A DNA stretch of 64,000 nt from Phytophthora quininea (GCA_011947345.1 JAAVTG010000845.1:372001-436000); one strand, 5' to 3'; positions 11,283 through 23,007 are shown, counted from the first letter of the stretch. Notes: generated from the letters alone by a model not told the origin. Numbers and translations are program-made.

Positions 11283-12861
11283 GCCCGACGAGAGTTGAGG
11301 CTTCGCCTGAAGGACGCCCAACTCGACTCACCCAGAGCCAGTCAAATGCACTCTTCTGCGATGTTTCGGCTAACCAAACAGCGCCACTAGCCCCGATCTT
11401 TAGCTAGGACGCTTAGCACACAATACACTCACTCAAACTCCGGGGTTCCTCTAAATGGAGGAAACCACGCCTGGGAAAAGCGCTCCCAGAGCTGCCGCAT
11501 CAGAGCCACGACTAATAGGGGTTGGGCGGAGGCGAATAGGCTCTCTTTGGCAATATAGCGGCTTAGCACGCGCTGTGAATCACTCCCTTTGGGTAACACA
11601 CACACTTCTTGCCCTTGCCAACGAACGCTCGCACACACTGCTCACTGGGTTCGTCGAACTGGCATAATACAAATCACACACACACAAGTCTTAACTCTGG
11701 AAGTCCAGGAACTTGTGCGGCTTGAGTAGTCGGTGGAAAATACTGTTCTGTTTAGTGTGGCCCTTCGTTATTATCATCTCCTTTATCTTTCAGTATGTCC
11801 TATACAAATATACAGTGAATGAAGGTTCATGTTGGATCTCGTGACCCTTTGCGAAGACTCGAATCGTCGCCGTCCACGGGAGTTGTGAAACCTCGCATGC
11901 CTAAAATAGGACCACCCAACCTAATATAGTCCGGTTCCGTCCTGAACTAGGCAGTCATCTTAAACCCAGGTCAGTGGTCCCATCTTAGTGACGCATGGGC
12001 CACTATCTCCAGGGGTTCGTCAGCGCGATTCTGACTCCGCTTCAGTATGCCCCCGACACATCCAATACTGCAAATGTTCCACTTGCGCCAGGCTCCCAAC
12101 GGGCTCAATCATCGAACAGTAGCGTAGCGAAGAATCGCTACACCACATATGTGGACCACGCGAACACGAATATTGAAGTATTATTCTGTTTTTAGCTGGC
12201 GAAATAACAACTGGATATTCAACTCGCCACAAAACTTGTATTTTAGCGAAGTTGTGCTGCGCGCGAACACACCTAAGATTACAAGTAAGCTTTGTACAGA
12301 TCGACGCGTGCTCATCAGTCAGTCGTACTAGCAGACTGGCTTCCCAGTTGACTACTTGCGACCAGTTTGATGACATCACTGTCCATGCCTGGCGGTGTAA
12401 GGTTACTATAATCGATGGAGAACACATAAATTTCTATAACGACTAGCTTCTCATGGTTTCGTCTTGATGACCGCAGGATCTGCACGCCGATCACTGCCAA
12501 GTGGTAAAGCTTGCTTGCGTAGCTTTTTGCGTTGACGTAGTCGACTTAGATATCAACCGCCTCGCTGCGGTCACAAGCAGATTCCAGAGCTACCAAAACA
12601 TCCTCCTGATCCAGGATGAAGCAGGAGATCATAATGATCCCATGCGCTCGACGAATGGAGGTTAGAAGGACGCCGCCGCCAAATTCTGTCCAGGGCTGAA
12701 AACCCGGTCAGGCATGGCACTCGCGAGTGTAGCAGAACTCCTGCCGGTATCTGTCGACGATGCCAATGTTACTTGTAAAAATCTAACCATTTCGGAGATG
12801 GTAGCCCCTGTGCGAATGGTCATCTCGATCTCCAGCGCGGGGAGGACCCGGGGCGCCTGTG

Positions 12862-13270
12862 GTATAGTAAATTCGGCAAAAACCCTAGCCTAGGATTTCC
12901 TAGTCTAGGCTCAAGGCATGGAGTCAGCTAAGTTCGACAACCAAGTCTAGGTGCACATGCGGACTTAGTGGACTCGACTCAGCGGGACCAAGTCGACAAA
13001 TTGGCCAGGCAACTTGGTAAGCGATTATACATCGTAAAAGGATTTGGGCAGCCGCAGAGCTAGAGTCAGCGGGCGACGAGCTCTTTGGCAGCGTTGGTTT
13101 CGGTCCGAAGAGTCGCTGGTGGTTGCAGGCTGGATCCAGCGAGGGGTCGCAGCTGATTCATTTCATTAGATATTTGTATAGAATTGACTAGGATTTAGTA
13201 TAGGACGGCCCGAAGGACCGCACGGAGACAACACATAACAGAGCAGAATTTTTCAAGTCTACAACAAGCG
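12862..13270 (+). mobile_element. Diverged LTR, probably gypsy type
   Basis: Starts TGTGGTATAGTAAATTCGG, resembling family A at its 5' end, and has the TTTGTATAGAAT ... AACAGAGCAGAATTTTTC layout seen near the 3' end of family A (TTTGTATGGAAAG ... GAACAGAATTT). A reverse-orientation TTGCTATACCACA lies at about 13747-13759, so the region 12862-13759 may be the remains of an element with oppositely oriented ends. The stretch 13270-13950 shows no gene. Confidence 0.45.
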
Positions 13271-13956
13271 CATACTATCCGGTAAGTCCCTGCGCGGGGC
13301 TGGATTATGTCTGCCGGCAACATCAGAGAGGCATAGCTTGTAGGGTGTTGTCTGGTAGCGCCAAGAAAACAAGGTCGGCCCGGTGTTGGGCAAAGTTCCG
13401 CCAAGTGCGCTCTACAAGTCTCGCCGAGTCCGCGAGCCGGTACGCCCATCAGCCGGGGTGCCGTAACTCTTTCAGTCGGGTATCCCTTTGCTCCTGGCGA
13501 CCTGTAAAGCGCGGTCTGCGCCGTCGTCCACCTTTGGTGGAGGGCACAGGGTATTCAGAGCGACTCAGCCAGCTCAGCTAAGTCGTGTGGCTGGCTTGGA
13601 AGCGAAGCACCGGCGGGAACAAGACACTACTGTCCCGGCTGGACCGAACCGCTAGGGGACCGCCTAGCGCAGGCCAACAAGCGCCGACCTGTTCTTCGGC
13701 GTTGTTGTGTTTGTAGCTCATCCATATCTGACGGATTTTGTGTGTTGCTATACCACACGCCCACGCCGGCGCCGACCTTCACCTGCCGTCAGCGCGGCGT
13801 AGACCTGCTCCGCGGAGCGGGATCTACGTAGTGACCTATCTGGGGGATACTCTGGTAGTCTTCCGCGCTTGGCTCGCGGTCGAGGGCCACGAAGAACGCA
13901 GCGATGATCGGCATGGCAACCAGGATTTGCATTGCTATGCATGGTGTTGAAAACTG

Positions 13957-14057
13957 CTACTTTTTCGGCCAATCGCGTTATTTCGGAAGACGCTCGCATA
14001 CAAAAATGTATATGCGGGATTTGGAGGGGGAAATTACGCGATTGGTCCAAAACGTAG
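13957..14057. repeat. 101-bp foldback (inverted arms of 28 bp)
   Basis: Left arm 13957-13984 and right arm 14030-14057 are inverted complements over about 28 bp with a few mismatches; the core is CCAATCGCGT. A second small inversion (GCATAC ... GTATATGC) lies in the loop. Could be a minimal MITE or a structured element upstream of UPF3. No target duplication was found. Confidence 0.6.
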
Positions 14058-14090
14058 CAGACTTGCTTCCGCATTTTCCAACAACAAAAC

Positions 14091-14134
14091 CAAATATTTT
14101 GCCAAATATTTGACAAATATTTGCCAAATATTTG
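14091..14134. repeat. Four CAAATATTTG palindromes, mostly at 11-bp spacing
   Basis: Copies at 14091-14100 (last base T), 14103-14112, 14114-14123 and 14125-14134. Each is a 10-bp palindrome and the last three repeat every 11 bp, close to one helical turn. They lie immediately upstream of the first UPF3 ATG candidates, so they may be a regulatory array or a simple minisatellite. Confidence 0.6.
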
Positions 14135-14150
14135 TCAAGAAACCTCGCGC

Positions 14151-15577
14151 ATGCCGCCGCCGACCCGCCGCAGCGCCGCCGGCAAAGGCCGCGGCCGAGG
14201 AGGAGCGCCGATCCAGCGTCGACCGTGCGGATCAGCCCAAGCCTAAGAAGCGCGAGCGAGAGCGCGACCGAGGGGCCAAGCGCGGTGGAAGAGGGGTCTC
14301 CTCGTCGTCGACGTCCACGCGGCCCACGCGCGCCGTCACGACGGTGCTGAAGAAGCTGGTGGTGCGCAACATCCCAGCGGAGGCAACGGAGGAGGAGGCG
14401 AGGCAGCTGCTGGAGATTCACGGCGTGGGGCCCGAGAGTGTGTGGCGGTTTGTGCCCAGCCGCCAGCGCAGCAACAACCGCCAGCCCACACCCGCACGCC
14501 TGTACCTGGACATGAAAAAGGAGCCGGAGAAGGCGCGCAAGCTTATAGCAGTGCTGAACGGACAGCAGTTCCGCCCAGAGGAGAAAGGTGAGGAGAAAGA
14601 GAGGAGGAAACGGAGAGGGGCCATTTATCTGATGACAATGTGGAAGTGAAGACGGAGACTGTAGACCATTGGATGTGGAGTTTGCGCCGTTCCAGAAGAT
14701 CCCAAGGGAGAAGCAGCGCAAAGACGCCAAGGTCGGCACGATCGATCGGGACCCAGAGTACGTAGCCTTTCTGGAAGAGCTGTCCAAGCCAAAAGATGTA
14801 AGTTCTTGACATGGCCATTTCTGGTGGTGGTGGGAGGGCTGACTGGTGTGGTGGAATGCAAAAATCGTAGAAGCTTCCGAGTGCAGAGGTGGTGGTGGAT
14901 ACGACCGAAGGCGAGGTGGTGGAGAAGCCTGTGGCAGCGCTGGTCAAGTATCTGAACGAGCGGAAGGCGCACAGTCGTGAGAAGGGCAAGGTGAGTTTTT
15001 TTGTGATTGGGTTTTCGTGGGCAACCATTGATGTGTTGGTGTCACCCAGGGCAAGTCCGGTAAGTCCCTCGACAAGAATGCACGTCGACCGGCGCGAAAG
15101 AAAGATGTGAGAGAATGATAGTTCTGTTTCATCTTTTGTTTGTATTGATTCCGACATGTTTTTGCAGGGATCAAAGCAAAAAGGGGCAAAAGAGAAAAAG
15201 CAAAGGTCAGAAGAAAACGAGTAGCGACGCATCCAGCGGACAAGGTATCCGCTGTGATAAACTGGCGTCCATGCTGTACAGGAGGCGCTAATACCGTTTG
15301 CTGTGCGCGATGACCAGATTTGATCAAGCCCCGCAAGCAGCGCAATGGAAAGCCACCGTCAAAGAAGGAAGCAATGAACCAGGAGACTTCAGAGCCAGGC
15401 GTTCTGTGCATCATGCCCAAAAGTACTCCAGTTTCTGGTGAATCGCCCCCTTCGACCACATCCGTTGCAAACAGAAACGCACAAACGAAAGGTGCTCGGA
15501 AGAATGCTGGTCGCGGTCGTGGTGGTAAAAGAAAGATGGTGGAGAAGGACCTAGTGTTGAAGGTGCTGGCAGTGTAG
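14151..15577 (+). CDS. UPF3: UPF3 nonsense-mediated decay factor (Smg-4/UPF3 domain)
   Basis: Bridges UPF2 and the exon-junction complex in nonsense-mediated mRNA decay. After a basic Arg/Lys-rich N-terminus, the RNP-like UPF3 domain reads 'KKLVVRNIPAEATEEEARQ', 'ARLYLDMKKEPEKARKL', then 'DVEFAPFQKIPREKQRKD', 'GTIDRDPEYVAFLEELSKP', 'KLPSAEV' and 'VAALVKYLNERKA', all family hallmarks. Introns inferred: 14588-14651, 14798-14870, 14991-15049 and 15107-15167, followed by one to about 15317. The start is uncertain: ATG 14151 is in a different frame from the RRM-like domain (which is open from 14110), so one or two base errors are likely near the 5' end. The basic C-terminal tail is frame-uncertain after 15200 and may extend past 15577 in another frame to about 15890. 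Confidence 0.8.
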
Positions 15578-16144
15578 ACTTGAAGCAGTTGCTCCCGCGC
15601 CGCAAGGGCGGAAACATTGGTAAGAAGGACCCGAACAATGGTGGCAAAAAGTATTCAACAAGAAGGAATCGGGCAACCGAGCGGAGCGGAAGAAGAAGGT
15701 TTTGCGCCCAAGGACTCGACCGCACAAGGCACCGCTGCTAAAAGTTGATAGCACTGGGATCGCAGCGCTTGCCCTGTCGAGCATGAAGATACACGGAAAC
15801 AGGCGAAGCGGAACTCTTACAGCCACGTGGATCAGCAGGATATTTGGAGAAGGCTGCAGTGCAATGCGTCGTCACGGTGAACACCTGGGATGACAACCAG
15901 GGACGGGCCTCTATCGGCCATCACGGAGAGCGCGAAAACAAGCCTGAAGGGCTGCAGGCAATCAACTGAAATGCTTTGTTGAGCATTGGCCCGGAAGCGA
16001 GAACACGCAATCAGGTGGTGAAGGCAACAAGCAGGACGGACTAATTTTAGCAGCCAGAAATGCAGCGCCCTGCTCAAGGGCCCTTTTGCTCTGCGCTGTT
16101 GTCATGTATTCTTGTTTCTCTGCAGTGGAAGAAGCTTGGTTGGG

Positions 16145-16854
16145 ATGCAGGCGCGTGGGGACCCAGCAATCAAGCTCGTGCTTCTGGGGAATGGATCCGT
16201 TGGCAAGTCCAGTCTCATCGCCCGGTTCGTAGATGACGGCTTCGCACGCGTGTACAAGCAGACCATCGGGCTCGACTTTTCGAGAAGAAGCTTCACCTTC
16301 CACGTGACCAGCGCATCGTGCTGCAAGTATGGGATATCGGTGGCCAGACAATCAACAGCAAGATGCTCGGCAAATATCTCTTCGGAGTGCACGTAGCCCT
16401 GCTGTGTTACGACGTCACGGACGCACAGTCTTTCAGCGACGTCGAGGACTGGCTTCGGGTGGCGCGCGAGAACGGCGGAAACCAAACGAATCTGTATCTC
16501 GTGGGCAACAAGACAGATCTGGTTGCCCACCGCGTCATCTCGAGCGAGAAGCACGACGCCTTTATTCGCCAGCATGGGCTGTCTGGCGGCTTCCTCGTGT
16601 CGGCGCAGAGCGGAGACAATGTGCTGAAGACCGTGTATCGCATCTCGGCGGCTGCGGCGAACATCAAGCTCTCCGAGTTCGAGCTTTCTTTCTGTGACAA
16701 GGTTGTGCGAGCAGTGATACCTGCGGCCCCAGGCATCGATAGCCCGGAAGAAGAGCAGCGCACAGCGATGGCAGACGAGATCGAGGCGGAGGACAGAGCG
16801 AACGAGCTCCGCAAGTCCCGAAAGATGGCCCAGCACCGTTGTCAGATGATGTAG
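16145..16854 (+). CDS. RAB28: RAB28-like small GTPase
   Basis: RAB28 is a divergent Rab linked to cilia and intraflagellar transport. From ATG 16145: 'AIKLVLLGNGSVGKSSLIA' (P-loop), 'YKQTIGLDF' (RAB28-type switch I), 'VLQVWDIGGQTINSKM' (switch II), 'LVGNKTDL' (G4) and 'FLVSAQSGD' (G5). The terminus 'HRCQMM' is a CaaX prenylation box, as in RAB28 and unlike the CC ends of most Rabs. One -1 break occurs in the T run 16277-16280; adding one T restores GLDFFEKKLHLP and continuity. No intron. It converges on the nuclease-like gene; the intervening and antisense sequence is very short. Confidence 0.88.
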
Positions 16855-16859
16855 GCGGT

Positions 16860-18102
16860 GCTCCAGGTCGCGAGTCTTGCTTGATAGCGGTAGGGGAAAC
16901 TCTTCACAAAAATCACACTCAGCCCGTAATATCGTCCGGCGTTCTTGCTCGGTACCATTGATAAACGCGAGACGAAGGAGCTCGTCGCCACGTAGTTTTT
17001 GCACAATTGCCGTGAAGGCGTACAGGCGCGGCACAATCACATCTAACCAAACATCCTTTGTTCCATCCGGAGATAACGATCTCAGCTCTACGCGTGATAC
17101 TTGAATTGAAGGTCGCGAGTCGGCTCCATAAACACATTCGACGAGATCACCTTGCTCGAAGCCAAGCATCTTGATGTAGACTGCCAGCTGCACCTGGTCG
17201 TATAGGGGCAGTGGATTGCGGAAGCCCCTCACACGGTTCTTCACCTCCACCACAGTTGGCAACAGCTCCCAGTCGTCGTCGCGTGTGATGGTTAGTGCGT
17301 CCGTGACGCCGTCCACCATTCCGCAGATAGAAAACAAGCCGCAGGGACAGTTATCTTTGTCTTGCTTTGCCCCTACGTCTTCGATCTCCTCCACATCTCC
17401 ACCCTCGCGTGCAGCCAATCCCCCATGGTGGACTTATGGTCTTGCATCGCAACCACCGCTTCCCGCTGGCATTGTTGCACTAACAGGCTGTAGTCCACGC
17501 GGTTGATCTTGATAGCTCCCTCAATCTCCTCTTCGGGAAGAGGCGGGAAGGTGAGGAGGTAGAAGTTCTCGTATGTGAGTCGAACGGTGGACCCAGTCTG
17601 CCGCTCATAGGCCTGCTCCCCACCAACAAACACCAGGTCAGCTCAAACGACAAAACCGGTATCGTAGCCGCAGCCCACCCCTCACCTCTAGTGCCAACGC
17701 CTCATTTCGCACCCCCACACTCGTGTAAATCTTCTCAGCCAGCAGCCTCCTGGCCTCCACCACCTCGTCCTTCCGCATCCTACTGCTGCTCTGCGCCTCC
17801 TTCAGCCGCCTCTCCACCCCTTCCAGCACCCGCTTAGCTGCCCCCATACGGACTGGCGTCGCGCTCTCCGCCCACCGCATCGCAGCCCGCAACTACAGCG
17901 CCGCGGCCCCGCTCTTCTGCACCAACGTCTCGAGCTCCTCGTCCTTCGTGACAATGCGCAGCCCCAGCCGCGCCGCGTCCTGCGCCAGCAGCTCGTCTCG
18001 GTCCTGGTACACACAGTTCAGCAGCTCCTCCGCTGGGTCGCCATAGTCGTGCAACCCTGTGACCAGCGCCACCTTGGACGCCGAGAAGCGCACCACCACC
18101 AT
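16860..18102 (-). CDS. PD-(D/E)XK nuclease superfamily-like protein, with in-frame TAG
   Basis: From ATG 18102 the minus strand reads 'VVVRFSASKVALVTGLHDY', helical segments, then 'YENFYLLTFPPLPEEEIEGA', 'QQCQREAVVAMQDHKSTMGG', 'ICGMVDGVTDALT', and 'ELLPTVVEVKNRVRGF' followed by 'PLYDQVQLAVYIKMLG'. The D-x(n)-E-V-K pattern followed by a Gln-containing helix is that of RecB/YqaJ/Exo5-type nucleases; the precise family is not identified. Problems: an in-frame TAG at 17893-17895, a -1 break in the run 17420-17424 (CCCCC on +), and an intron inferred at about 17610-17675. The 3' end is unclear because the frame stays open far into RAB28 antisense. I place it near 16860, between the convergent genes. 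Confidence 0.55.
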
Positions 18103-18451
18103 TTTGGGGAATGTGTTTTTTTTCGGTAGTTGAGATGGCTACGTATCGACAGCGAGCAGCTCCAGACCTTGGCGTAACCAACTGCATCCGCGCGCAACAG
18201 GAACTCAATGCCAGTGAGACGTTTCTCGTCTTCTTCTGCCCCTGCTCGTACAAGTGGGGCCAAATCTGGCCCACTAGTATTTATTTTGGCTCGCTGTTGA
18301 AGTGACAGGCGCGTTAGAGGTAGAGGCCACTTCATGGTTTCGTGCAGGACCTGCAGCCGCAAGCGGCTGCGTGCAGCTCTTCCGTGGAGAGACGATTGCC
18401 CATGAAGATTGCTCGAAAGCTTGACAAAATAGTACAATTCACAATTATGTT

Positions 18452-21400
18452 CTACTCCTTGTCGACACCAGTTGCATCCTTCTCCTCATACATGGACTCG
18501 TCTACTAAACCTCGCTCATCACTCGCATGCTCTTCCTCGTCGTCTTGCTCCGATATCCTGTCTTGGTCCATGCTGTCATTGGGATGGTCAAGATCCGACA
18601 GTTGAAGCTTGCCGCCTGGAGACTCGGGCTGGCCCTCGTTCACCCTTGCAAGCTTCGGTGGGGTGCTCAATTCTGCCATCTCGCCATCCACCACGACCAA
18701 TACACGACCAACAGCATTCAAGAGCACGGATCGCTGAGCCTGATCTTGCTGGGGAGATGCAGTCGACGGTAGCAGAAGCAGCACGGTGGCATCGCGGAGC
18801 TCTTCCTCCATCACACGCTGCAAAGTTGTGGCTTCGATATCGTCCAGAACAAACAACGGCTCAGGGAATAGTTCGAGCTCGTCTTCTGGCGGCATGGCCA
18901 ATACTGGTGCCAGAGCTAGCACGACAACGGACGGCTCAGTCAGCAGCGCCCGAGCCAAGCTCAATAGGAACAGCTTGCACGGATCTTGATGGAGTGCAGG
19001 AACACCCGGCAAGGGCGCATCTAAAGACACCACGTCACAAGACAGTCCCACAGCTCGCAGCGCAGCCCACAGTCGTTCGTCCTCGCCATTAACACCGCTC
19101 GGGTCAAGCTGCGTACGCACCGAGCCGTCGTATAATGCAGTGCTAGGAGCAGCAGCAGACACACACGCCACGCGGGAGCGCAATGTACGCAGACCAAGCG
19201 TGGCAATATCAACGCCATCTACCACGATTCGCCCCGCGGTCAGCTCGTGTACACGTAATAATGCACGGCCTACGGACGATACCGAAGATGTGACAGAAGA
19301 CTCGAGTATCGCAACTTTCTCTCCTGCTTGGAGCCGAAAAGAGACCCCTTTAAGTGCCAGCGGTGGGGCTCCACCGTCGCCGATATCAAACATGTCTGCA
19401 AGATCATCAACAACAGCCGCAGCTGGATCACGGTAGCTAACCGCATCAAACCGCAAATCCTTTCGCTGGCCACGACAGCGACGGGTTGATTTCACTCTGA
19501 GCGGGCGTGATAGGTCGCCTCGCCGCTGCTGTCGAGTAGGTTGCAGTTGTCGTTATCACTTCTGCGCCTCTAACAGCACTCTCAATGCGGACAACAGTAG
19601 GGAGGGTTGGGCTTAACCAAGCCCAAGCTCGCACGAGCGACTCAAGTGCGCCACTATCTACAGTGAGCGCTTCGTACACTGCCAAGCCCAGCAGACCAAC
19701 ACTTAGCGTATGGCGCAATGCGAGGAATGAGGAAGCTGCAACAACGCCAACAATCACAGCGCTGTACATCTGGACCCGCAAAGCGAGCCATTGATCCACA
19801 TGCAGGCCGAGATGACCGTCACGAGCGGCAACGTCCAGTAGCCAGAAGTGGTGAACAAGCACTTGATGAACGTGTGCCAACCCAAAAGCTCGCACAACGC
19901 GAGCCCCATTCATAGACTCAGCTGCGTGCACTCGCGCCGTATGTCGTGCTGAGTGTTCCAAATGAAGTAAGTCACGAGCAGGGCGCAGGTACAACTTCGC
20001 TGCATGGATGTACATGTAGACCACTGGGGCAAGGAGTACCGCATAAAAGCGAGTTATTGCCAGAGCGGTAAGCAATGCCGTTAAAATCGACGCCCCCAAC
20101 GCTAATATACCCCCAACTGCGAGAGGAAGGCGGATGTCCACATCCGAGAGATCCCTACTTGCAAATGCCCGCTCAAGCTCGCGTCTTCTGGCAAGACTTA
20201 ACCTTTTAGATTTGGCTCTACCACTGCCAGCTCCAAAGGCATCAAAGAACACTAGAGGCGCATGCAGGAAAGCCCCCGTGAGTGACACGAATACACGGCG
20301 CGCTCCTTCAACCGCAGCAACAGCAATCATCATCGCGAAACCAAGTGCAAGCAACCCTGCACTTACTGCTAATGACGCGTAGATGAGTTGATCTGCCACG
20401 AAATTCGTGGGGTCGCTAGAACGCACCCAGTACGCCACCCACAGCTCACTCAGAAGTTGCAATACTTGCCAGAGTGCCAGCAAAAGAAATAACACCACAA
20501 CGACTCGAACGCCACCAACAGCTTGCGTATATGCCCGGACTGCCTTGTGCAGCCGTTTGCCTTCTCCCCGTTGTGTCTCTTCAATTGTTTCGCACGAGAG
20601 GTACTCACGGAGTGGGCGATCGTTCAGTGACGGTCGGGTCATATTAACAATATTCTCCATCGATAGTTCTTCGGCGTCAATAGGCTCTTCCATTGGGCAA
20701 TAAGGATTCTGAAATGGGCTGGCAATTGCAGCACCAGAATGCGAGATATGGACCCAATCAGCTGCATCCGCTTCTTCGTCATCACTGTTCCCATCTTTCT
20801 CCTGGTGTGTGTTGGCATCGAAAACGTCGCGGGTGTGCACAAGCCGACCACCATCCTCAAAGCGGACGGCATCATCTACATGCTCGGAATTGATAAACTC
20901 TGGGCGAGTTGTGACGATAACGCGAGTCTTGTTCCGCAAAAGACCCAACATACAACGCGAAAAGATCTCTCGAGCAAGACTCTTTGGCCGCACATTCAAT
21001 AGTGGCTCGTCAAGTAGATACACGTCAGCGTCGCTGTAACAAGCGCGAGCCAGACTCACAAGTGCTTGCTGCGCTGGGGTTGGCATCCAATGTTGAATAA
21101 GCGTGTTGTCCCCAGTTGAGAGCATCGCGAACGTGTCAATAAGCGCGCATGCGTCCAGCACACGTTGGTATTTGCGACGGTCATACGATAACCCAAACAA
21201 AATGTTGTCTCGAACTGACATTCCCTGCTGGAGCCATGGATGCTGCGGGCAATAGGCCACCGAGCCTCCAACATACACACGTCCACTAGTACTGCCACCA
21301 TCGCTTCCATCGCGACTCTGCATTTCGCCCAGCAGTGCAGCAAGGAAGGAAGATTTGCCGCTGCCAGGACGCCCGTGGACAACCCAGCATTCACCTGCGC

Positions 21401-22879
21401 CTATGATCACATCCAAATGATGAAAGAGGAGCGGCCCGGTTGCAGCCCACCCAAGCGTAGCGTCTTCAACTGCAACAACAACACTCTGAGGGTCATATTT
21501 CGCGACCATGCCCAGGCTGTCACGATGTGCGACGGCATATGGATCCAGTTCCTCTTGGTCCATGAAGTTGGATAGATTGTGGAGGGATGTCCATGCACTG
21601 CAAGCGCCTAATATTGCTTCGAGGGTTGTTCGCAATGGTGTCTGTATCAGGCGAATCAACGCAAGAGTAGCAAACGCTGTTGCTGCCGTAAGCGGATGCG
21701 TGGCCGAGCGGTAGCACACTGCCAGAGCAGCAGTTGCCACCAAAATTGGCGTCGCAAAGCTCACAGCAGCTTCCGCAGCCCCAGCGACTGAAAGCGCCAA
21801 AGCGCTGCCAGCTCGCACCCACGTGTTGCATTCACGCGCGCTCTTGCCGACGGTTCCCACGCATGCAGCTTCACGGCAGGCATCGCGAGCACCATGTCGT
21901 TCGCAGCGACCTGTCGATCTTTCCTGGTCCTGCGCAGTCGATCCAGCGACCGTCTCTGCAGCTCACGCAGCACTTGCGAAAGCGCCAACATGCATAACGC
22001 AATTCCTGTAGCCATCCCGCATGCAGACACACCAACGAATCTCGCTAGCAGCGTCAAAGTCAACGCCAGCGTCAACGGAGCGGCCCAGAGCTCATGCACG
22101 CACGCCGCGCCTTGCAACAGCTGCGTCACATCCTTGGCATATAGTTCATCTGTCTCCTTGGTCGACGCGTTTGGTAATCTCAGCGCTTTCTGGAATACGA
22201 GACTCTGCAGCGCCGCCGTCAGCCTCAGCGTGGTCGTCCGCAGCTCTGCACACACGAAAGAGGAAAGCAGCGCCCTCACCAGCCTGGAGAACAGCAGCAC
22301 GCCGAGCCAGAACAACAGCCTGCGGGTCGTCTCCCTGTCACTCTCAGTCGCCTCGTCCTGTCGTTGCTGCTCGTCTTGAAGCAGCAGCACGGAGCGGTAC
22401 AGCACGTAGGGCCCCAGCAGGTCGGACAGCTGCACCACCAAGTGGAGCAGGCCCAGACCCGCAAATTGCAGCCCGTGGGCCTTGAGGAAGGCAAGCGACA
22501 GCGACCCGCTGGCGATCCAGGCGCGTTGCAGTACGTTGGCTGCGGGCTCGGCTCGGGCTCGCGGCGGCAGCTCCCACACGTCGGACTGCTGCAGGCCGCG
22601 GAGGGAGGGGTGGCGCTGGGGCTGGAGCGGGTGATAGGACTCCTGCGACGACTGCAGGCGGTTGGCAAGAGTCACGGACGGTGAGACCCACTGGAGCAGC
22701 AGGCGGCTTGTGAGCGACGCGCACTCGATCGGGTGCGCGAAGACTTGCGGAGGCGGCGCACCCGACAGCAGCGGCTGTCGCTCGGCCCGTGCGGTGGAGG
22801 CGCTGGACAGCACGGCCGCGCGCCCGAACGCGTCGACGACGGGGCCGCTCCTGGAGGCGCTGCTGCTGGAGGGCAGCAT
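18452..22879 (-). CDS. ABCC (MRP)-type ABC transporter with degenerate nucleotide-binding sites
   Basis: Full transporter of roughly 1,470 residues, TMD1-NBD1-TMD2-NBD2. The N-terminus from ATG 22879 is serine-rich, then ABCC-like 'HPIECASLTSRLLLQWVSPS'. TMD1 ends with the MRP coupling helix 'MPAVKLHAWEPSARARVN'. NBD1: Walker A GRPGSGKSS, Q-loop 'YCPQHPWLQQGMSVRDNI', Walker B 'DVYLLDEP', but the LSGGQ signature is replaced by 'TPAQQALVSLARA'. TMD2 is hydrophobic and long. NBD2 keeps the fold ('LALKGVSFRLQAGEKVAIL', 'FLLSLARALLTEP') but has no Walker A lysine (about 19270-19320) and no Walker B DE. Two frame breaks: A run 21799-21801 (-1) and near 19460. Substrate unknown; the acidic tail ends 'EEKDATGVDKE'. 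Confidence 0.82.
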
Positions 22880-23007
22880 GGACCGTTCTGCTTGGAGTAT
22901 CTTTCAAATGTTAAGTAACATAATATGTTACTTATGTAATCATTTTTAGGAGCCAGCTTGGTGCTACTTCTCCGGCACCATTTTGCGATCTTCCAAGACT
23001 TTCAGCT

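Larger units (their letters stand above)
6480..12273. mobile_element. PIF/Harbinger DNA transposon with two genes, disrupted by LTR insertions
   Basis: The left end GGGTGTGTTCGCG starts at 6480 directly after TAA (6477-6479). The right end, 12262-12273, is the inverted complement (CGCGAACACACC), directly followed by TAA (12274-12276). A three-base TWA duplication is the signature of PIF/Harbinger. Inside are the two gene types the superfamily carries: a Myb/SANT-like gene on + (6687-7742) and a DDE transposase on - (11150 to 7988), convergent. Two LTR-type sequences (about 8665-9429 and 10205-10739) split the transposase. The terminal repeat is short (12-13 bp) and the right end is one G shorter, so the exact ends are less certain than the gene pair. 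Confidence 0.68.

Noticed and set aside
16102..17418. 438-codon minus-strand ORF covering RAB28 antisense
   Set aside because: Its first part (above about 16860) is the nuclease-like gene, but the part over RAB28 is the open shadow of a GC-rich gene and has no family features.
21698..21714. tRNA-Leu/Ser-like 5' end (GCGTGGCCGAGCGGTAG)
   Set aside because: Lies inside conserved ABCC coding sequence, with no matching acceptor or T-arm at the right distance.
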